This document shows positions 6,083-9,235 of a DNA stretch of 9,235 bases, in pieces (the stretch's first letter is position 1; each line of letters begins with the position of its first letter). The notes beneath the pieces were generated by a model. The model was given only the letters and a program-made list of their open reading frames with translations, did no database searches and had not been told where the DNA came from. Origin of the DNA: Thermoplasmatota archaeon (GTDB taxonomy: Archaea; Thermoplasmatota; E2; DHVEG-1); NCBI GenBank assembly GCA_030612095.1, contig JAUWOO010000067.1:1-9235 (forward strand), written 5' to 3'. Position numbers and translations under genes: made by a program.

Positions 6083-7531
6083 ATGTCAAAAGGCCAGTTG
6101 ACAAGAATGCGTACCTTGGATGACTATGTTGGAATAACAGAGGATGAAATATCATTACCTATTGCTAAAGAACAAATAGATGAAGAAGATCACAATGCAA
6201 AAGAGAAGTTTATGAGATGGGATGAAGGTATTTTACATGAAGATACTTACTGGCGAATGCCTACAAAATACATATCCCCCTATAGATTAGATGGCATATA
6301 TAGCACGCTATCCAAAATTTTTGAGGTAAATTCTCAGTGGGAGGAGGATTTAACGTCAGGTCTGCCAACGTATTATGGTATTTTGGGATTAAAGAAAGGT
6401 GCAAGTATACATGAAATCGAAAAGACATATGAAATAAAAAAAGAGCATTCGATATATCCAGATGATGTTATTGATGCCGCCTATGATGTTATGACTTCAC
6501 ATGAACTTCAGATGCGTTATAATGAGGCTCTATCACTTTTTGAGAATGTGAACCGAGGCTTAACTCCCGGTGAGAAAAGGGAAATCACGGCAGAACATGA
6601 TAATTGGCTAGAGGGTGAGAGAGACCACATGAGATTTGGGTACATCCTCAACAAGCATTGTGGTTGGGTAGATCTACATGAGTTAGGCGCACCGACATTT
6701 TATGAGATTCTAGGTATTGATGCATCTGCAGATCAACAACAGATAGATTTAGGATATAAAAATCAACTGCAAAAGAATCCTGATGCAAAAGAACTGCTTG
6801 ATGAAATATATAAAATATTGGCTGTACCACAACTACGCTGGGAGTATGATTTTATCCAGAAATTCTCAGAGAAGCATTATATTGATATTTTTAAACACAA
6901 GATTCAATTGCGTAAGAAACGGTGGTCCGATTGGAGGAATTACAAGAAAATATTACTCGTTCACTTGAAAGACGCTGATTATATAAGAAAAAATATGGAT
7001 AGGTGGTATGATACTACAGAGCGGAATTATGACTGGCATGAGTATTTACCGCCAGATAAAATAACATTCTATGATATGCTGGGAGTTGATAAAAACAAAA
7101 TTGATGAAATGCATCTAGACAAAAAAGGATTTGAAAGTATGCTACGTGACAAGTACAGAAATATGGAACGAACACCAAAAGTGAACTTAGCATATAGTGT
7201 GTTGAAAAACATTAATTTAAGACAGGATTACGACTGGATGTTGGAAAATCATGAGATATTGAGGACGCTGGTTGATATTACTTCACCACCAAAAGAGGGA
7301 GAGTTAGATATCAATGAGGAGAAGAAATTAGCTGAGTTTGCTAAACAGGAACTTATTGAGATATATGACATGCAAACCTCCAGTAAAATAAAGAGGGGGA
7401 CAGAACAGGTAGATGAACCAGAAACACCAAAAACTAAGTGTCAGCATGATTTTAAAGAGATAATATCCAGATCAAAATATGTGGTATATAAATGTACATT
7501 ATGTGGAGAAATCAACAAAGTGTTTAAATAA
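6083..7531 (+). CDS. Triple J-like-domain protein with C-terminal zinc-binding motif; HPD motif absent
   Basis: This 482-residue protein begins 23 bases after the Hsp70 stop, with GAGGGA just before its ATG, so it is very likely in the same transcript. It contains three degenerate J-like domains: residues 95-150 (PTYYGILGLKK to RYNEAL), 204-260 (PTFYEILGID to WEYDFIQK) and 327-388 (ITFYDMLGVD to DYDWMLEN). Each keeps the opening (T)(Y/F)Y-x-(I/M)LG and closing Y-(N/D) of a J domain, but the HPD is replaced: Tyr125-Pro-Asp, Asn232-Pro-Asp and Thr364-Pro-Lys. The loop before the third helix is shortened. Each copy follows a Trp-containing segment (W46, W175, W308). Residues 453-474 give Cys-x-His...Cys-x2-Cys, a probable single zinc site. 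It is not a standard DnaJ: there is no Gly/Phe region and no CxxCxGxG repeats. It could dock on Hsp70 without stimulating it, or the J-like folds could bind one another. The function is unproven. Confidence 0.82.
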   Translation: MSKGQLTRMRTLDDYVGITEDEISLPIAKEQIDEEDHNAKEKFMRWDEGILHEDTYWRMPTKYISPYRLDGIYSTLSKIFEVNSQWEEDLTSGLPTYYGILGLKKGASIHEIEKTYEIKKEHSIYPDDVIDAAYDVMTSHELQMRYNEALSLFENVNRGLTPGEKREITAEHDNWLEGERDHMRFGYILNKHCGWVDLHELGAPTFYEILGIDASADQQQIDLGYKNQLQKNPDAKELLDEIYKILAVPQLRWEYDFIQKFSEKHYIDIFKHKIQLRKKRWSDWRNYKKILLVHLKDADYIRKNMDRWYDTTERNYDWHEYLPPDKITFYDMLGVDKNKIDEMHLDKKGFESMLRDKYRNMERTPKVNLAYSVLKNINLRQDYDWMLENHEILRTLVDITSPPKEGELDINEEKKLAEFAKQELIEIYDMQTSSKIKRGTEQVDEPETPKTKCQHDFKEIISRSKYVVYKCTLCGEINKVFK

Positions 7532-7617
7532 AAAGTGATTAATGAAAATCTCTCTTGCTCCAAATTAGCAGAGTGTTGTTCATAAATTCCTTCATGTAGA
7601 TATAATTTAGAGGGGGA

Positions 7618-7631
7618 GGGGAGCAAACCCC
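7618..7631 (+). other. G-rich to C-rich hairpin in the leader of the acidic protein gene
   Basis: GGGG (7618-7621), a six-base loop AGCAAA and CCCC (7628-7631) can pair. They lie just after a GAGGGGG run (7610-7616) in the 153-base gap following the J-like gene. In a 36% GC region such a G/C block stands out. It could be a structured leader or a transcription pause site, but a four-pair stem is weak. TATA-like stretches occur at 7598-7606 and at 7641-7648. Confidence 0.25.
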
Positions 7632-7646
7632 ACAACAAAAATATAT

Positions 7647-7688
7647 ATGTCATACGACTATAAAAAAAATAAAGGTGTTGATATATGA
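7647..7688 (+). CDS. Possible 13-codon leader peptide overlapping the next start
   Basis: ATG at 7647 opens a frame of 13 codons ending in TGA at 7686-7688, overlapping the next gene's ATG as ATGA. The peptide begins MSYDYKKNK. No strong ribosome binding site precedes it, so it would need a leaderless transcript or weak initiation. The overlap may be chance, but it matches the ATGA arrangement at 2918. I call it only tentatively. Confidence 0.2.
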   Translation: MSYDYKKNKGVDI

Positions 7689-8542
7689 GCGGAGAAAATG
7701 TAAAAATGAACAATAAAAAATTATTTGAAGAATTTGAAAAGACAATCGAGGATAGATATGGACATATGGCAGACGATATGCTTTATTTCTTTGACGATTT
7801 TGCAGATTTTTTTGACTATGGAAAAATAGATGTTGACGGGTTTAATGCTAAACATATTGGCCCATTATTCGAAGATTATTTGGATTATGAGGATTTAAGT
7901 GATAGTGAATGCTCGATGCTTTTCCAGATGCTCGTTGATTTTTGTGATTTCTGCCAGAGTAAAAAAATTGATTATGGATTTTTTAAAAAATATCTAGAAA
8001 GGGAAAAAGATGGATTGTATGACCTTTGGAGTGCTTATGAAGATGATTGGGATGATGTTGATTTAGAAGATTTTCTTGCAGATGATGATCTTCCAGATAT
8101 AACTCCTGAAGATATTATGGATAATTTTGACAGTTGGCATGACATTACGAAACTTTCCTTAAAAAATAAAAAACTGGATGTTTCCAAAGTACTTGATTTT
8201 CTTGAACAGGTTTATAACTGCACGAAAAATGGTTTTACAAAATCTTTGGAGATGCGAAAAAAATTTCCTGATATTACACAAAAAGAATTAGAATATAAAG
8301 TTGAAACGGCAATTGGAAAAAAAATAGTTGACTTAGATGATGTCGATGATGTGTACAAATCAGTTTTTCTCCTTCCAAAAGAACAGGTAAAGAAATTCTT
8401 GAATATTACCTTTTCAATGGGTGAGCCTGCAAAATATAAACCTGGTTCACCTGAGCGTAAAAAAGCGATTGAAGAAATTCTCGTGGAGTTAAAAGATTTA
8501 ATTGATGATGTAAAAAGATTGAAGGGAAAAAAGAATGCCTGA
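7685..8542 (+). CDS. Acidic helical protein of unknown function
   Basis: The 285-residue protein starts at the ATG preceded by AAAGGTG (7671-7677), seven bases upstream. A second ATG eight codons... at residue 8 is possible but lacks such a site. Residues 14-150 are very rich in Asp and Glu, with the aromatic DMLYFFDDFADFFDYG (31-46), the cysteine-bearing DFCDFC (85-90) and the acidic DDWDDVDLED (120-129). From about 155 the protein turns basic-to-neutral and helical, with a Lys-rich C-terminal helix (about 258-284). No signal peptide, membrane segment or catalytic motif is visible. The segment around 36-96 resembles residues 104-163 of the protein encoded at 8603-9115. It lies on the same strand after the Hsp70 cluster and may be a client or adaptor of it, which is inference only. 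Confidence 0.8.
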   Translation: MSGENVKMNNKKLFEEFEKTIEDRYGHMADDMLYFFDDFADFFDYGKIDVDGFNAKHIGPLFEDYLDYEDLSDSECSMLFQMLVDFCDFCQSKKIDYGFFKKYLEREKDGLYDLWSAYEDDWDDVDLEDFLADDDLPDITPEDIMDNFDSWHDITKLSLKNKKLDVSKVLDFLEQVYNCTKNGFTKSLEMRKKFPDITQKELEYKVETAIGKKIVDLDDVDDVYKSVFLLPKEQVKKFLNITFSMGEPAKYKPGSPERKKAIEEILVELKDLIDDVKRLKGKKNA

Positions 8543-8602
8543 AAATGAAGGTGATTAGGAAAAATATGATGGAATTTAAATAGAAATTAAAAAGGTGAAA
8601 AA

Positions 8603-9115
8603 ATGGATGAAGATGAACCAAACAACATGGAAATTTTTGAGAAGGATTTTATAGAGCTGATAGATATAAAGAAGGTTTGCAGTGGTTTTAAGAAGGCAAA
8701 ATCCTTTGAAGAATTAAAAGAAAACGAGGTGTTTAGAAACCTCTTCAAAAATGTTGAAGAAGAAATATATCTTGAAGATGCAATTGCTGATTATGGGGAA
8801 GAGTTTGTTACAACATATGCAAGAGATATTTTCCTGATGACAAAATGGTATGAGTCAATGCATAAGGAGGGAAAAACCACAAAATTCATAAATAGCAATA
8901 TTGACAATCTTGTTATTTTTTATATTCATCTTCTTGGATATGTTGGAGGGTGTATACATGATCTTAATGCTTCAAGTATCCAAGAGGTATTTGAAGTAGG
9001 GATAATTAAAGCCGAAATGACGCCCAAGCAAATTTCTTCCTGTGCAAATACTATGAAAAGATTCTATCGTTTCTTGGAAAAAAACAAGGTTAAAAACCAG
9101 CAATTCCCATTATGA
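8603..9115 (+). CDS. Small helical protein of unknown function, related to its upstream neighbour
   Basis: The 170-residue protein starts at an ATG preceded by GGTGA (8594-8598), four bases upstream, and 60 bases after the previous stop, so a shared transcript is likely. The N-terminal 60 residues are acidic (MDEDEPNNMEIFEKDF). Residues 60-163 are predicted helical and end with ANTMKRFYRFLEKNKV (148-163). Hydrophobic positions and the NASSIQEVF block (122-130) line up with NAKHIGPLF in the neighbour (54-62), and the closing FYRFLEKNKV with DFCDFCQSKKI. This suggests a shared domain. The helical pattern faintly resembles the N-terminal SAM-like domain of tyrosine recombinases, but no catalytic domain follows, so I do not claim that. 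No known family is recognised. Confidence 0.8.
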   Translation: MDEDEPNNMEIFEKDFIELIDIKKVCSGFKKAKSFEELKENEVFRNLFKNVEEEIYLEDAIADYGEEFVTTYARDIFLMTKWYESMHKEGKTTKFINSNIDNLVIFYIHLLGYVGGCIHDLNASSIQEVFEVGIIKAEMTPKQISSCANTMKRFYRFLEKNKVKNQQFPL

Positions 9116-9123
9116 TTTTTTTT
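9116..9123 (+). terminator. Oligo-T run immediately after the last gene
   Basis: Eight T residues follow directly after the TGA of the 8603-9115 gene. Archaeal RNA polymerase terminates at such runs without a hairpin. This would end the transcript of the two acidic/helical genes, and possibly of the whole cluster from 3602. The remaining 112 bases of the window are AT-rich and show no gene. Confidence 0.5.
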
Positions 9124-9235
9124 CTCCTTATGAATCTTGAAATCTAGAAAAATTATTTCGTAAACATTTTCACCCAAAATACGGTTATTTTACCAAGATA
9201 TACATCAAATAATTTTATCATTATCGCAAAATATT

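Noticed and set aside
6465..6560. First J-like domain considered as a functional J domain because it keeps Pro-Asp
   Set aside because: The residue before Pro-Asp is Tyr, the motif is shifted by one position and the loop after it is shortened, so a canonical HPD function cannot be claimed.
9116..9235. Right-edge region examined for a further gene or a tRNA
   Set aside because: Only short frames on both strands and no cloverleaf; apart from the T-run it is featureless AT-rich DNA.

Overview
The window reads as a piece of an AT-rich archaeal genome, most likely from an uncultured Thermoplasmatota-like lineage. The evidence is indirect. TATA-box-like elements sit about 25-35 bases upstream of predicted transcript starts, ribosome binding sites are of the GGTGA or GGGG type, an oligo-T run follows the last gene, and the first two genes encode exported or membrane proteins of a kind I associate with such archaea. 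No rRNA or tRNA gene is visible, so the lineage is an inference.

Layout. Bases 1-1430 hold two plus-strand genes for exported or membrane proteins of unknown function. Bases 1569-1832 hold a small minus-strand gene for a cysteine-rich protein. Bases 2056-2921 hold the decayed remains of a type IIG (Eco57I/BREX-PglX-like) restriction-modification gene: the N-terminal nuclease domain and the extreme C-terminal tail survive, but the methylase and specificity domains are gone and the two ends lie in different frames. Its old stop codon overlaps the ATG of an intact plasmid pRiA4b ORF-3-like gene (2918-3517).

Bases 3602-9115 hold the most interesting part: five same-strand genes, namely grpE, a dnaK homologue, a multi-J-like-domain protein and two unrecognised, mostly acidic or helical proteins. 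The Hsp70 has an intact ATPase domain and beta substrate-binding domain. In place of the usual alpha-helical lid it carries a C-terminal domain that aligns by eye with ubiquitin. Its interdomain linker is also altered. The following gene encodes three degenerate J-like domains, all lacking the HPD histidine (YPD, NPD and TPK instead), plus a C-terminal zinc-binding motif. The last two proteins appear to share a domain with each other.

Together these genes look like a specialised Hsp70 module beside decayed restriction-modification debris, rather than an ordinary heat-shock operon. GrpE and the Hsp70 ATPase domain look functional. The regulatory J-domain input and the lid are both rebuilt, and the two terminal proteins may be clients or adaptors. 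That last step is inference from gene order only. No stretch longer than 300 bases lacks a gene; the gaps of 60-225 bases contain only weak promoter-like elements.
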